From Cytobacillus oceanisediminis (GTDB lineage: Bacteria; Bacillota; Bacilli; Bacillales; Cytobacillaceae), in NCBI RefSeq assembly GCF_022811925.1, contig NZ_CP065512.1, forward strand, positions 62,001-126,000: DNA of 64,000 nt, given 5' to 3'. The translations under genes were made by a program, and so were the position numbers. Positions 51,139-59,654 of this stretch are shown here, piece by piece. Every line of letters starts with the position of its first letter. The stretch's first letter is position 1. The notes under the pieces were generated by a model. That model saw only the letters and a program-made list of their open reading frames with translations. It had not been told where the DNA came from and did no database searches.

Positions 51139-51378
51139 TTACTCTTCCTCCAAGCAGTGTTTTAATGTAGCCTCAATATCAATTTCCTGCCGGTTTCGTT
51201 CTTCCTCAACCATCAGGGAGATACAGGGCTCCATCTGTCTGGCAAGTTCTGACTGGGATTGCCTCAGACGGTAAAGGAGCTTCATTTTATTCTCGAACGA
51301 AAACTCATTCCACTCCGCTTCGCCAATGTAAATGTTCATGGTCTTGCCGGGTTTTTCATTGTCAAATTGATAAGACAC
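51139..51378 (-). CDS. hypothetical protein
   Basis: 79 residues from GTG 51378; TTG 51393 overlapping the upstream gene is an alternative. Acidic helical protein. Ends one base before the next gene. Unknown. Confidence 0.5.
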   Translation of the reverse strand: MSYQFDNEKPGKTMNIYIGEAEWNEFSFENKMKLLYRLRQSQSELARQMEPCISLMVEEERNRQEIDIEATLKHCLEEE

Positions 51379-51380
51379 GT

Positions 51381-51557
51381 TTACTCGCCCCAATCCATAT
51401 AGTCATTAGCTGATTCCTCATATGCATAGGAACCACAGACCGGGCATCCTTTTGTATCTCGCTCGTCAATTACATTCTCAATCACGTATTCATGGGAACA
51501 ATTCAGGCATTCTACCCATTTTTCCCCGAATTCGAAGTCCTTCTTCCTGCGTTTCAT
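51381..51557 (-). CDS. small zinc-ribbon protein
   Basis: 58 residues from ATG 51557 (AGAGAGG 8 bases upstream; ATG 51560 also possible). CLNC near 17 and CPVC near 38 form a zinc ribbon. First gene of the minus-strand group that includes the RecB-like nuclease. Confidence 0.58.
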   Translation of the reverse strand: MKRRKKDFEFGEKWVECLNCSHEYVIENVIDERDTKGCPVCGSYAYEESANDYMDWGE

Positions 51558-51650
51558 CATTGTCACCTCTCTTACTGGATATAGAACAACCTTTTTGGAA
51601 GTTTATTGTCAAACCCCTATTTGTGCACTTCCTAACCGCCTAACTCTCTA

Positions 51651-51680
51651 TTGATTTTTAATAGAGTGAAGGGTTGTAAT
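51651..51680 (+). promoter_or_regulatory. housekeeping-type promoter
   Basis: TTGATT at 51651-51656, 18-base spacer, TGTAAT at 51675-51680. It precedes the gene at 51705. Confidence 0.5.
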
Positions 51681-51704
51681 AGGGTCCAAAGGTGGTGAAA
51701 CCAG

Positions 51705-52109
51705 ATGAAAAACTACGTGGAATTCTTGGAAGAAAGCATGCAGTTGTTTTTGCAGCTGGAGAAAGCTTCCCGAAAAAAGAAGAAAGCATTAGCTGAAAAG
51801 ATAGCGGGCAATGAAGTAGGGGAAATTCTTTTGAACCTATTAAAAGACGAGGAAGTTCGATTCTTTGATTTCGTTATGCCGCCAGCAAAAGAAAAGAATG
51901 ATGGACGTGAGCGCCTATCAAACTTCCTCCGGTTTGTGGAAGCAACTAAGTCGTTGAAAAATCCACATGTCTCCATGAATGGAGAAGCTATGGCATATGT
52001 GTTCAGCCATTTCGATGAAGAAGAACAGAACACTTACAGCATGATCCTGACAAAATCTGTAGTCTTCCCAAGTACAAAGGCAGCACAAAAAGAAGAGCAA
52101 GCCGGATAA
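51705..52109 (+). CDS. hypothetical protein
   Basis: 134 residues, helical with a Lys-rich N-terminal third. AAGGTGGTG before the ATG. Terminator follows. No family recognised. Confidence 0.6.
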   Translation: MKNYVEFLEESMQLFLQLEKASRKKKKALAEKIAGNEVGEILLNLLKDEEVRFFDFVMPPAKEKNDGRERLSNFLRFVEATKSLKNPHVSMNGEAMAYVFSHFDEEEQNTYSMILTKSVVFPSTKAAQKEEQAG

Positions 52110-52130
52110 TTTTCCGCTTGCTTTTTTTAT
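52097..52130 (+). terminator. rho-independent terminator
   Basis: GCAAG.CGG/CCG.CTTGC stem and seven T, starting inside the last codons of the preceding gene. Confidence 0.85.
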
Positions 52131-52135
52131 TTGTC

Positions 52136-52163
52136 TTGACTTTCTTCTGCAAGTGGTTATGTT
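52136..52163 (+). promoter_or_regulatory. atypical promoter, TATGTT variant
   Basis: TTGACT at 52136-52141, 16-base spacer ending AAGTGGT, TATGTT at 52158-52163. It drives the primase-helicase operon. Confidence 0.75.
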
Positions 52164-52201
52164 ACAAACGCCATGAAAGGAACGGTTCAAGATAGGGAAT
52201 G

Positions 52202-52228
52202 GCGGGCTAACGCCCGCTCCCTTTTTGA
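52202..52228 (+). terminator. TAAC-loop hairpin in primase operon leader
   Basis: GCGGGC-TAAC-GCCCGC followed by TCCCTTTTT, about 35 bases downstream of the expected transcription start and before the first gene. Candidate attenuator. Confidence 0.55.
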
Positions 52229-52250
52229 TTTTAGAAAGGGGAGAAACAGT

Positions 52251-52979
52251 TTGGGATTTGGTAATTACATGATCATATTAGCAACGCGTTTTTTGCAAGA
52301 CATCAAAGAATTTCCTGTGGACGCCCACGGGAAGATCACATGTGAACCGCGATATAAAAAGGAAGTTATACATGACATAGGGGAGCTTTTGGCTGGAGAA
52401 AGCGTAACGGCAAAAGAAATGGGGGAGCTGTTCAGGAAGGAAAAGGACAATCCCAATAAAGCGCTTTTCTATAAACCCAGCAGCCTTCTGGAGAGCAAGG
52501 GCATTGCAATTAAGCGCAAGCCTTATCGGGAGCCGGATAACCTGCTGGTACCTGGTCAGTTTTATTTTCATCCAAGGCTGCAGGCTACACCTCCACCGCC
52601 AGTCCTGCAGATTTTTGATGACGGAACATTTAAGGCCTCCTATGATGAGGAGCCGTTTTATTTAGAGATTATAGACAAGATAACGGTTAGGGATTTGGTT
52701 GATTACTTTTATGCAAAATTCTATTCCGTATGCCCTGACTCCCACTACAGCAAGGATGCCGGAGCATTTGAACACATGCTGAAGTTTTGGGATGTGGATT
52801 TCATTTTGTACTTAGTAGATGAGGCATTTGCTTGTGCGCTGGATTCAGGCAAAGAGCTTCCAAAATCGCCTTTGGATATTCAGCAGTATGAGGCACAGGC
52901 TGCTGCTGTTTATGAGGCACGAAAAAATACATGTTTTGAGGAGGGATTGGACCGTGTTCACCCCCGGACAATTATTTAA
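52251..52979 (+). CDS. hypothetical protein, primase operon
   Basis: 242 residues from TTG 52251, 6 bases after GGGGAG; the ATG at 52173 is next to the expected transcription start and lies before the leader hairpin. Alpha/beta, no recognised domain. Overlaps the primase gene by 26 bases, so it may be a primase partner. Confidence 0.6.
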   Translation: MGFGNYMIILATRFLQDIKEFPVDAHGKITCEPRYKKEVIHDIGELLAGESVTAKEMGELFRKEKDNPNKALFYKPSSLLESKGIAIKRKPYREPDNLLVPGQFYFHPRLQATPPPPVLQIFDDGTFKASYDEEPFYLEIIDKITVRDLVDYFYAKFYSVCPDSHYSKDAGAFEHMLKFWDVDFILYLVDEAFACALDSGKELPKSPLDIQQYEAQAAAVYEARKNTCFEEGLDRVHPRTII

Positions 52980-54066
52980 TACGGCACAAATTGTTCAAAC
53001 ACCGGCCATGCCGGAGTCACTGGCCAACCCTGCACCCTTTTATATAGAGTTTGGCCGAAACAAACCGGGTAAAGAGGGGGCTAACATCTTTATCCGGAAT
53101 GAATACAGGCAGGTTAACTGGATGAATTATCAGCAGTTTGTACAGGATTATATCCGGAACAATCCTGAGTGGGGACTGTACACTACCGCTTTTCAATACA
53201 GTACGTCCGACCCCTATACCGCCGACTTGCGCGGGGATTTCTTTATTGATTTCGACGATGAAGAAGATATCAAAAAAGCCCAGGAGGATGCCCTAAAGAT
53301 TATCCAGCATCTGACAATCAGCCCGAATTACAAGATTCCCGTGAACATGATCCGTGTTTATTTCAGCGGGAAGAAAGGCATCCATGTCATTGTTCCATTC
53401 AGGTGTTTTGGGGTTGAATGGCATCCCCATCTGGATAAAGTGTACAAAATCATGGCAGAAGAGCTCATGCCTTTTGCACCAAATAAGACATTGGATATGA
53501 AGGTATATGAACGCAGAAGATTGTTCCGATTGCCCGGAAGCAAACATCCATCAACAGGCTCTTATAAAGTGCCGATGGAATTAAAACACCTGCTGGCCAA
53601 GTCAGAATCAGACATTCAGCAGCTCAGCAAGGAACCACAATATGGGGCATGGATTCAATACGACAATCCACGGCCAATCCTTGAAGCGCAAAGATACTTT
53701 TCTCTGTGCGAGCAGAAATTCATTCACCGGTTTAAGAAAGTTTTCAGTAAATCCGGTGAAGACCAAACGCTGGATTTTGACCCGCCATGCTATGAAGAAA
53801 TGATTGAAAATGGACCTGTTAAAGGTTCTAGGAATCACATTGCCAGTATGCTGGTTGCTTTTTGGAGACAGCGGGGCATCAGCGAACAGGATGCCTGGGA
53901 TATGCTGGTGGATTGGAATAATGGAAGCCTTACGGAAAGGGAGCTGCAGACTCTGTTCCGTTCCAATTTCAAGGGCCGATATGTTTATGGCTGTAATTCT
54001 ATTAAGCTGCATGCAAACTGTCCTGCCACATGCAGGGACGACTGTAAGTTCTTTAAAACTACTTAG
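52954..54066 (+). CDS. archaeo-eukaryotic-type primase (PrimPol-like)
   Basis: 370 residues from GTG, 8 bases after GAGGAGGG. AEP motifs: FIDFDDEE with the metal-binding DxD at 99-101, FSGKKGIHV at 137-145 (SxxGxH), and a YERRRLFRLPGS segment near 188-199 for the third motif. The C-terminal 100 residues have four Cys (CxxxC..C) that may bind zinc or an Fe-S cluster. It would make primers for replication from the iteron origin, with the helicase encoded next. Confidence 0.82.
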   Translation: MFTPGQLFNTAQIVQTPAMPESLANPAPFYIEFGRNKPGKEGANIFIRNEYRQVNWMNYQQFVQDYIRNNPEWGLYTTAFQYSTSDPYTADLRGDFFIDFDDEEDIKKAQEDALKIIQHLTISPNYKIPVNMIRVYFSGKKGIHVIVPFRCFGVEWHPHLDKVYKIMAEELMPFAPNKTLDMKVYERRRLFRLPGSKHPSTGSYKVPMELKHLLAKSESDIQQLSKEPQYGAWIQYDNPRPILEAQRYFSLCEQKFIHRFKKVFSKSGEDQTLDFDPPCYEEMIENGPVKGSRNHIASMLVAFWRQRGISEQDAWDMLVDWNNGSLTERELQTLFRSNFKGRYVYGCNSIKLHANCPATCRDDCKFFKTT

Positions 54067-54116
54067 AATTATTTTTTCTACAAGAGGTACCATCAACATG
54101 AGCAAGGAGTGTTACG

Positions 54117-55277
54117 ATGTTCGACATCGCAGAAAAAGAGCCGGCTGCTGCACAGGATCCGTTCTCTGATGCAGCTGCCTGGCCTAATAAACCAGAAGCG
54201 GAAAACCCATTCGGAAATATGCCTTACAATGTAGTGAATAACCCGAATGAGCTATCGGCTGAACTGATTAAATCGGTAGCAGGTGATAAGCCGCCTTTCT
54301 TTAGAACGAGAATGCTAGATACCATTGACGCCGTGGAAGAATACTCATGGACACGCGGGGAAATGGGAGGATTGGACTGGGGATTTGACAGTCTCAATAA
54401 AGCATTCGAAGGATTAAATACGGGTGTTCACTTAGTTGGCGGGCAAAGTAATATTGGGAAATCCTCCTTTATGATGCAGCTGGCATGGCAGGTTGCCCAG
54501 GCTAACCGAATTCCCTCAAAAGAAAGACCCCGAAAAGCATTTGTCCTCTATTTTTCCCTCGATGACAACAACAATGAATTGCTTCCGCGTTTTGTCGCAA
54601 TAGATCAGCGGATCCCCATTAACGTTGTACGTTTCCCTAAGAAATACCAAGATAATGCCACATACATGGAAAAACGTTCCATTGGTGTTGAAAGACTGAA
54701 AGATTCAGCAGACTTCATCAATATTGTGGACGTAAACAACGGCTCTGATATTGAGTACATTGAAAAAACAATGGAAGAGTACCATGTTGAGCTTCAGAAG
54801 GTAGACCCGGCTTACCAGCTGGTCGTATTCATTGATAACTTCCATGACATCACGATTGGTGATGAAAAGCTCCGCGCCAAAACAGGCGGAGAGAAATATG
54901 ATCACATAGCTGACTCTTTGACGAAGATTGCTACAAGATATGACTGCCCCATCGTATGTACTGCAGAATTCCGTAAACTGAATGGAAACCGCAGGCCGAC
55001 TGTAGAGGATTTAAGGGATTCCGTTAAGATTCTTTACGAAGCGAAAGCTGTTATGCTTTGCTACAACGAGGTTTCCTTACGCGGCCAGCAGGCAACTGTA
55101 AACTGGATGCGCTCTGACAATCCAAATAAACAGGCTGTTTACGAGGTCCAGATCGGTAAAAACAAATTTAGCAGCTTTAAAGGCAGATGCTTCTTTGAAT
55201 TCATTCCTGAGATGGCTTATTTCAGGGAAGTGCCGGAAGCCGGAGCGCAAAGGTATGCCCAAATGATTTCAGGGTAA
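54117..55277 (+). CDS. DnaB/RecA-like replicative helicase ATPase
   Basis: 386 residues. The first 80 residues are Pro/Asn-rich and probably flexible, unlike the DnaB N-domain. RecA-like core: Walker A GGQSNIGKSS at 108-117, LYFSLDDNNNEL (cf. DnaB FSLEM), Walker B VVFIDNFHDI, and RDS..LYEAKAVML like the DnaB C-terminal region. Directly downstream of the primase. Loader not identified. Confidence 0.82.
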   Translation: MFDIAEKEPAAAQDPFSDAAAWPNKPEAENPFGNMPYNVVNNPNELSAELIKSVAGDKPPFFRTRMLDTIDAVEEYSWTRGEMGGLDWGFDSLNKAFEGLNTGVHLVGGQSNIGKSSFMMQLAWQVAQANRIPSKERPRKAFVLYFSLDDNNNELLPRFVAIDQRIPINVVRFPKKYQDNATYMEKRSIGVERLKDSADFINIVDVNNGSDIEYIEKTMEEYHVELQKVDPAYQLVVFIDNFHDITIGDEKLRAKTGGEKYDHIADSLTKIATRYDCPIVCTAEFRKLNGNRRPTVEDLRDSVKILYEAKAVMLCYNEVSLRGQQATVNWMRSDNPNKQAVYEVQIGKNKFSSFKGRCFFEFIPEMAYFREVPEAGAQRYAQMISG

Positions 55278-55301
55278 AGGGTGGCAAGTGCTGCCCTTTT
55301 T
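55276..55301 (+). terminator. rho-independent terminator
   Basis: AAAGGG..GCA/TGC..CCCTTT stem with T tail after the helicase gene. Confidence 0.7.
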
Positions 55302-55343
55302 CGCTATTGACATAAAATACGCAGTAAGGAAAGGATGGTAAAA

Positions 55344-55787
55344 ATGAAAAACACAAAAATTATTTCAGGCTTCCCTGCTATCGGAAAAAGTTATTTAACC
55401 CAAAATACCGAGTTGACTGTTTTAGATTCAGATAGTAGTAATTTTTCTTGGATTAGAGAAGGTGAAAGGCATCCCGACTTTCCAAATAACTACATTCAAC
55501 ATATCAAAGATAATATTGGAAAAGCCGACTACATCTTGGTTTCTTCACACGATATTGTTAGAAAAGCATTGGAAGAGAACAATATTGCGTATACCCTTGT
55601 ATATCCTTCTAAAGAGTTGAAAAGCATGTATTTAGAAAGATACCGCAATAGAGGAAACGATGAAAAATTTATCTCTTTTATCAATTCTAATTGGGATAAA
55701 TTCATTGAGGATATTGAAAAAGAAACATTCCCAGTGCTATTAAAGCTAGAAAGCGGAGAGTTTTTAGAAGATGTAGTTATGTCGTAG
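55344..55787 (+). CDS. P-loop kinase-like protein
   Basis: 147 residues from ATG 55344; ATG 55335 is possible. Walker A SGFPAIGKSYL at about 8-18, a conserved DSDSS after strand 2, and a Lys/Arg-containing lid (YLERYRNRG). Plan of small nucleoside/nucleotide kinases of phages. Substrate unknown. Confidence 0.65.
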   Translation: MKNTKIISGFPAIGKSYLTQNTELTVLDSDSSNFSWIREGERHPDFPNNYIQHIKDNIGKADYILVSSHDIVRKALEENNIAYTLVYPSKELKSMYLERYRNRGNDEKFISFINSNWDKFIEDIEKETFPVLLKLESGEFLEDVVMS

Positions 55788-55821
55788 TTCGAATGAAAAA
55801 TTCAAATAGGGAGTATATGCA

Positions 55822-56022
55822 ATGAATATTAGAGACCTGGAAATTATCAAAGCTGCTTTAGAGGGAGATATTATCAGGCAAAAAGAAAGTGAAAATGCAG
55901 ACCACCCTGCTTTCCAAGAATGGCTGAAGGATACCGAGAAACTATTAAAGAGGGTATCTATCCAAATCATTGAACGAAAAGGAAGGCTGAAAATGCTTGA
56001 ACAATATAGATACAAGCGCTAA
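55822..56022 (+). CDS. small helical protein
   Basis: 66 residues, charged helices throughout. Preceded by a weak AGGGAG. Unknown. Confidence 0.55.
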   Translation: MNIRDLEIIKAALEGDIIRQKESENADHPAFQEWLKDTEKLLKRVSIQIIERKGRLKMLEQYRYKR

Positions 56023-56054
56023 TTTACGATGCCAAAAAGGAAAGGAGGGAACAT

Positions 56055-56215
56055 ATGAGATACATAGGAAAAGGGCCCACGATGGGTTTAAAAGGGTTGC
56101 TACTGTAAAAGCCATTGTATTTCACGAAAGCTTGAAGAAGCCGGTATTCATTGGGGTTTCTCCTTATGGCCATGAAGTGAGATTAACAAGGGAAGAAATT
56201 CACAGATTCTTATAG
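56055..56215 (+). pseudogene. small gene with apparent -1 frameshift
   Basis: A very strong AAAGGAGGG leads to ATG 56055, but this frame stops after 17 codons at 56108. The -1 frame continues with a well-formed segment (FKRVATVKAIVFHESLKK to EIHRFL, stop 56215) and has no start of its own behind a binding site. The run GGAAAAGGGCCC at 56067-56078 is where the frames could join. Options: programmed frameshift, mutation, or sequence error. Confidence 0.45.
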
Positions 56216-56294
56216 TATATTGGAAAACTCCTGTTAAACCGTTTGAAAACGGGTAAATATCTTTTAATACAAAATTAAAAGAGGAGTGATTCAT

Positions 56295-56519
56295 GTGGAG
56301 TTAAAGAAAGTGACCTCAAAAGAATCCTTAAGAATTATCCAGAAACGTGAACCTAAAGGCACTTTTTATAGACAATGCGGAGAAATGTGGATCGGTATTG
56401 ATAATCGGGAAGGTGAGGCATGGGTAGAAGAGTTTGAAACACAAGATGATTGTAAAGCTTGGCTAAAGGATGAAGCGGAACCATCAGAAAATATCAATGC
56501 CAGGTTTAAAATAAAATGA
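56295..56519 (+). CDS. hypothetical protein
   Basis: 74 residues from GTG 56295, 8 bases after AGAGGAG. Soluble alpha/beta; acidic. Unknown. Confidence 0.55.
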   Translation: MELKKVTSKESLRIIQKREPKGTFYRQCGEMWIGIDNREGEAWVEEFETQDDCKAWLKDEAEPSENINARFKIK

Positions 56520-56533
56520 AAGAGTGACTGAGA

Positions 56534-56758
56534 GTGTTCATAAAAATCAAAGACATCTTAGGAAGAAAACCAGTCACCTGGTATGCAATGTGCTTTTGGT
56601 TATTCTCATTAATATACCATTCATTAGAAATAGGTATTCAGGTACCCAGATATGATTTCGAATGGTTTGGGAAAACATTTTGGCAGTTTGTCATGGCTTT
56701 TGTTTTCTGGACCATTCATCGTATAGATTACTATCAATGGAAGGAAGCGGGAAAATAA
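56534..56758 (+). CDS. small membrane protein
   Basis: 74 residues from GTG 56534. Two hydrophobic helices (about 16-32 and 47-62), rich in Trp and Phe. Ends one base before the DHH gene. Unknown. Confidence 0.58.
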   Translation: MFIKIKDILGRKPVTWYAMCFWLFSLIYHSLEIGIQVPRYDFEWFGKTFWQFVMAFVFWTIHRIDYYQWKEAGK

Positions 56759-56759
56759 T

Positions 56760-57815
56760 ATGTTCTCAAATTTGCGTTCCCTTAAAGGGAAATTAGTAAA
56801 CCATTTTTCTCATGATGACCTGGACGGATATGGAGCGACGATCATCAGCCGGCTAAGCACAGGTCATTTTCACGAAGTACATCAATGCAGCTATGCTAAT
56901 TTTGAGCAGGAGCTGCTTGCTAGGGTTACAAAGATAGAAGGTATGGAGGATGAAAACCTTTTAGGACTGGCCATCCTTGTAACGGATATAGCTCCAAAGG
57001 AAAGTGAAACACTTGAAAGGCTTAATGCTCTCCACCAACGGGGTTTAACCGTGGTTCTCCTGGATCATCATGATACCAATAAATATATTGCTGATGCTTA
57101 TCCGGATTGGGCTTTTATAAAAAAAGATCTCAATGGCAGAGATACGTGTGGAACAGAGCTCTGCTTTGAATATCTTAAGGAAAAGGAACTTCTGACGTTC
57201 ATTGATAATTCAACCTCTATTGATAGTTTTATAGCCAATGTACGGGATTACGACACCTGGTTTTGGACGAAGAATGGGAATCTGCTGGCCAAGGATATAA
57301 ACACCGTATTCTTTGCTATGAGCCCAGATGTATGGACAAAAAACCAGATGCGGAAATTTTCCGCGCATTTGGAAGGTCAAGGGGAAGTAGAATATGGCCT
57401 TAATGACATTGAGCAAATGATAGCTGGACTTGAGAATGAAAAAGAACGCCGATATGTTCAAAGCCGGGCAAAAAATTTATCCGAAAGAATTTGGGAGGCT
57501 GATGGAGAAACCTATAAGGTTGGTGTTGTATTTGGAGACCAATACCATTCCACAATGGGAAATGACCTTCATGAGCAGTTTCCGCACCTTGACTTTATTG
57601 CAATATTAGACATGAATAAAGGGAAGGGAAGCCTTCGGACCATTCATGACCATATCCATGTAGGGGAAATCTCCCGGGCTATCAGGAAGGGTGGCGGCGG
57701 CCATCAAAAGGCTGCAGGGTTTTCCTTTCCTATTGAAGAAGGACTATATGGAATTGAAAGCTGCTTTAATTCAAAAAATAAATTTGCTATTTCTGAATTC
57801 ACTATAAAGCCATAA
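56760..57815 (+). CDS. DHH-family phosphoesterase
   Basis: 351 residues. HDDLDGYGA at 18-26, a later acidic motif VTDIAP, DHHDT (the DHH signature) at 101-105, and a DHHA1 C-terminal domain with GGGGHQKAAGF near 318-328. This matches RecJ/NrnA-type proteins that cut single-stranded DNA, short RNA or dinucleotides. Length is close to NrnA-like enzymes. On this replicon it probably removes primer or nano-RNA fragments. Confidence 0.85.
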   Translation: MFSNLRSLKGKLVNHFSHDDLDGYGATIISRLSTGHFHEVHQCSYANFEQELLARVTKIEGMEDENLLGLAILVTDIAPKESETLERLNALHQRGLTVVLLDHHDTNKYIADAYPDWAFIKKDLNGRDTCGTELCFEYLKEKELLTFIDNSTSIDSFIANVRDYDTWFWTKNGNLLAKDINTVFFAMSPDVWTKNQMRKFSAHLEGQGEVEYGLNDIEQMIAGLENEKERRYVQSRAKNLSERIWEADGETYKVGVVFGDQYHSTMGNDLHEQFPHLDFIAILDMNKGKGSLRTIHDHIHVGEISRAIRKGGGGHQKAAGFSFPIEEGLYGIESCFNSKNKFAISEFTIKP

Positions 57816-57835
57816 CGCTGTTATTTTCTATAAGA

Positions 57836-57862
57836 AAAGACCTATTGTTTAGGTCTTTTTTA
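57836..57862 (+). terminator. rho-independent terminator
   Basis: AAAGACCTATTGTTTAGGTCTTT hairpin with T tail. Confidence 0.85.
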
Positions 57863-57938
57863 TTGCTTTTTAATAAAGAAAAACATTTAAATTTGTAAAG
57901 ACCTGGTTTTTAATCATACTTTTAGCCTAAATTGCCTA

Positions 57939-57968
57939 TTGTTGGTAAATATGGAAAATTGCTAGAAT
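57939..57968 (+). promoter_or_regulatory. housekeeping-type promoter
   Basis: TTGTTG, 18-base spacer, TAGAAT in front of the secreted protein gene. Unlike the TACGTT class. Confidence 0.5.
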
Positions 57969-58014
57969 GATAGAGCAATACATATTAATCGATATAATAG
58001 GGGGAGGAAAAAAG

Positions 58015-59364
58015 TTGAAGCGAAAAAAGGCATTTGGCATAGTCGGCAGCACAGTCTTGGCAGCATCTCTACTACTGAATCCGTACAGCTTTCAGTGGGG
58101 GAAGGATGAATCAAAGGTATCTGCTAGTTCATTCAATCGTGATGTATATGTGTCTTCACAAAACGACTTTGATAAAGCAATCGCTGAAATCAAAAGCGGC
58201 AAAATCCAAGAACATGATATCTCAAAAAAGGTACTGGACAAAGGAAAAATCAAGTTCTCCAACGGAAAAGGAAAGAAAGCTTCGCTGGAGTCTTATGAAG
58301 ACCTTGTTTTCCATATAGACGAAGTAAGAAGTGACAAGCACCTTCAGAAGGACTTGGCAAAAGCCATTAAGAAGGGTGCAAAGGTATACCTTTATGGCGG
58401 TATTTCCATCCCGGAATTTGCAGACCTTTTAAGTCTTGAGAAAGTAACAACGAAGGGCAAGGACAGCAAGGGCATAGAAATGACTTACCGTTATGATGAA
58501 AGTGAATCGGAACTTGCCAAGACGAATAAGTATAAGGATAATCCGGAAAGTGCATACGAACAAGGTGAAGACTTTATATATGATGTGGTTGGATATACCT
58601 TAGATGAAGAAGAGCATAACCAGCTTGTCGTCACAAATATTAACGCTTTTGACGAAGAAGGAAATAAGGTTGAGGCTACTGAGGAAGATGTTATCAAGGA
58701 CGTGCTTATGGCTACATCTGAAACTATTGATGTGGAAGAACAAGAGTATGCTGCTGCACAGGCTCCAAAGCTTTTTGGATTCCTTTCTCCTAATAATGCA
58801 AAAGCGGCAACTACAGTTAAAAGCAGCTCAACACGTATTTATGGGTATGTAAAATACGGAGGCACAAACGTGGGGCGGACCTATACAGATTGGGTTCTTC
58901 AGAGAGGCAAGAGTGAAACTGATAGCACCTGGGATTATTTTAATGTGTTAGATAAAACCACTATTGATGCTTATAGCGGCTGGAGAGCTACAAAATGGTG
59001 GATTGACCACGACATTCCATATGATAGGGACTACATTTGGGATTGGGATCCGGGCTCTACTTCAAGTGGTTCTTATGATATCAGCTTTGGTGCTCCTTGG
59101 AGCGTTGGGTTAGGATTTACATTGAGTACTGACCCAGATATTAAGGATATTGGCAATCAGGATTTGGATTTTGGAAGATGGGATATTACCGATTATAATA
59201 TGGATGGAGAAAGGTTTGAGCCAGGTACGGCTTGGAAATCCAGGCAGTCATACAAACACGCTCGCATGAACATTACTCATAGAGCAACCATGACGAAAGT
59301 ATCTGATAAGTACATTCCTCCAGTAAGCAGCAATATCAGCATAGCAGTTTCTTATTACTATTAA
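58015..59364 (+). CDS. secreted protein, unknown
   Basis: 449 residues from TTG 58015, 8 bases after GGGGGAGG; the upstream frame has no signal sequence. Signal peptide KRKKAFGIVGSTVLAASLLLN, probable cleavage near SASS (residue 37-39). Residues 40-255 are acidic; residues 275-449 are beta-rich with many Trp and Tyr and could bind carbohydrate or other surfaces. No known domain. It ends SISIAVSYYY. Confidence 0.68.
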   Translation: MKRKKAFGIVGSTVLAASLLLNPYSFQWGKDESKVSASSFNRDVYVSSQNDFDKAIAEIKSGKIQEHDISKKVLDKGKIKFSNGKGKKASLESYEDLVFHIDEVRSDKHLQKDLAKAIKKGAKVYLYGGISIPEFADLLSLEKVTTKGKDSKGIEMTYRYDESESELAKTNKYKDNPESAYEQGEDFIYDVVGYTLDEEEHNQLVVTNINAFDEEGNKVEATEEDVIKDVLMATSETIDVEEQEYAAAQAPKLFGFLSPNNAKAATTVKSSSTRIYGYVKYGGTNVGRTYTDWVLQRGKSETDSTWDYFNVLDKTTIDAYSGWRATKWWIDHDIPYDRDYIWDWDPGSTSSGSYDISFGAPWSVGLGFTLSTDPDIKDIGNQDLDFGRWDITDYNMDGERFEPGTAWKSRQSYKHARMNITHRATMTKVSDKYIPPVSSNISIAVSYYY

Positions 59365-59424
59365 AAAGACCTTGCATAAAATGATTCCATGCTTCAATAT
59401 AAAAATTAAAAAGAGGTAATCATA

Positions 59425-59541
59425 ATGGAACCTAAACATTGGACAGTGATCTATAGACTGGCTGTAGTCGGTATCTTAATTTATATCGCTACTCGTCTGA
59501 ATCTTCTGATTGACCTAACACGAGTTTTAATTGGTAGTTGA
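59425..59541 (+). CDS. 38-residue membrane peptide
   Basis: ATG 59425, 8 bases after AAGAGG. Single hydrophobic helix (about 11-32). It sits 60 bases after the secreted protein gene and ends before a terminator, likely in the same transcript. Toxin-like size, but nothing proves it. Confidence 0.5.
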   Translation: MEPKHWTVIYRLAVVGILIYIATRLNLLIDLTRVLIGS

Positions 59542-59560
59542 TAAAATGACTGGAATCGTC

Positions 59561-59588
59561 CCTCTCACCTTTTGAGAGGGTTTTTTTG
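59561..59588 (+). terminator. rho-independent terminator
   Basis: CCCTCTCACCTTTTGAGAGGG and seven T. Confidence 0.88.
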
Positions 59589-59596
59589 AAAAAGCA

Positions 59597-59625
59597 TTTA
59601 CATTAACAGCATCACTGGTTAAAAA
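59597..59625 (+). promoter_or_regulatory. probable promoter
   Basis: TTTACA, 17-base spacer ending ACTGGT, TAAAAA. The spacer end resembles the TACGTT class but the -10 does not. Confidence 0.4.
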
Positions 59626-59654
59626 ATAGGATAGACAGGAAGGGAGCGTTTGGC

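Noticed and set aside
52173..52250. Earlier ATG start for the first gene of the primase operon.
   Set aside because: It lies at the expected transcription start, has no binding site, and would place the leader hairpin inside the coding sequence. TTG 52251 has GGGGAG.
55307..55330. TTGACA before the kinase-like gene as a TACGTT-class promoter.
   Set aside because: No -10 of either type lies 16-18 bases downstream.
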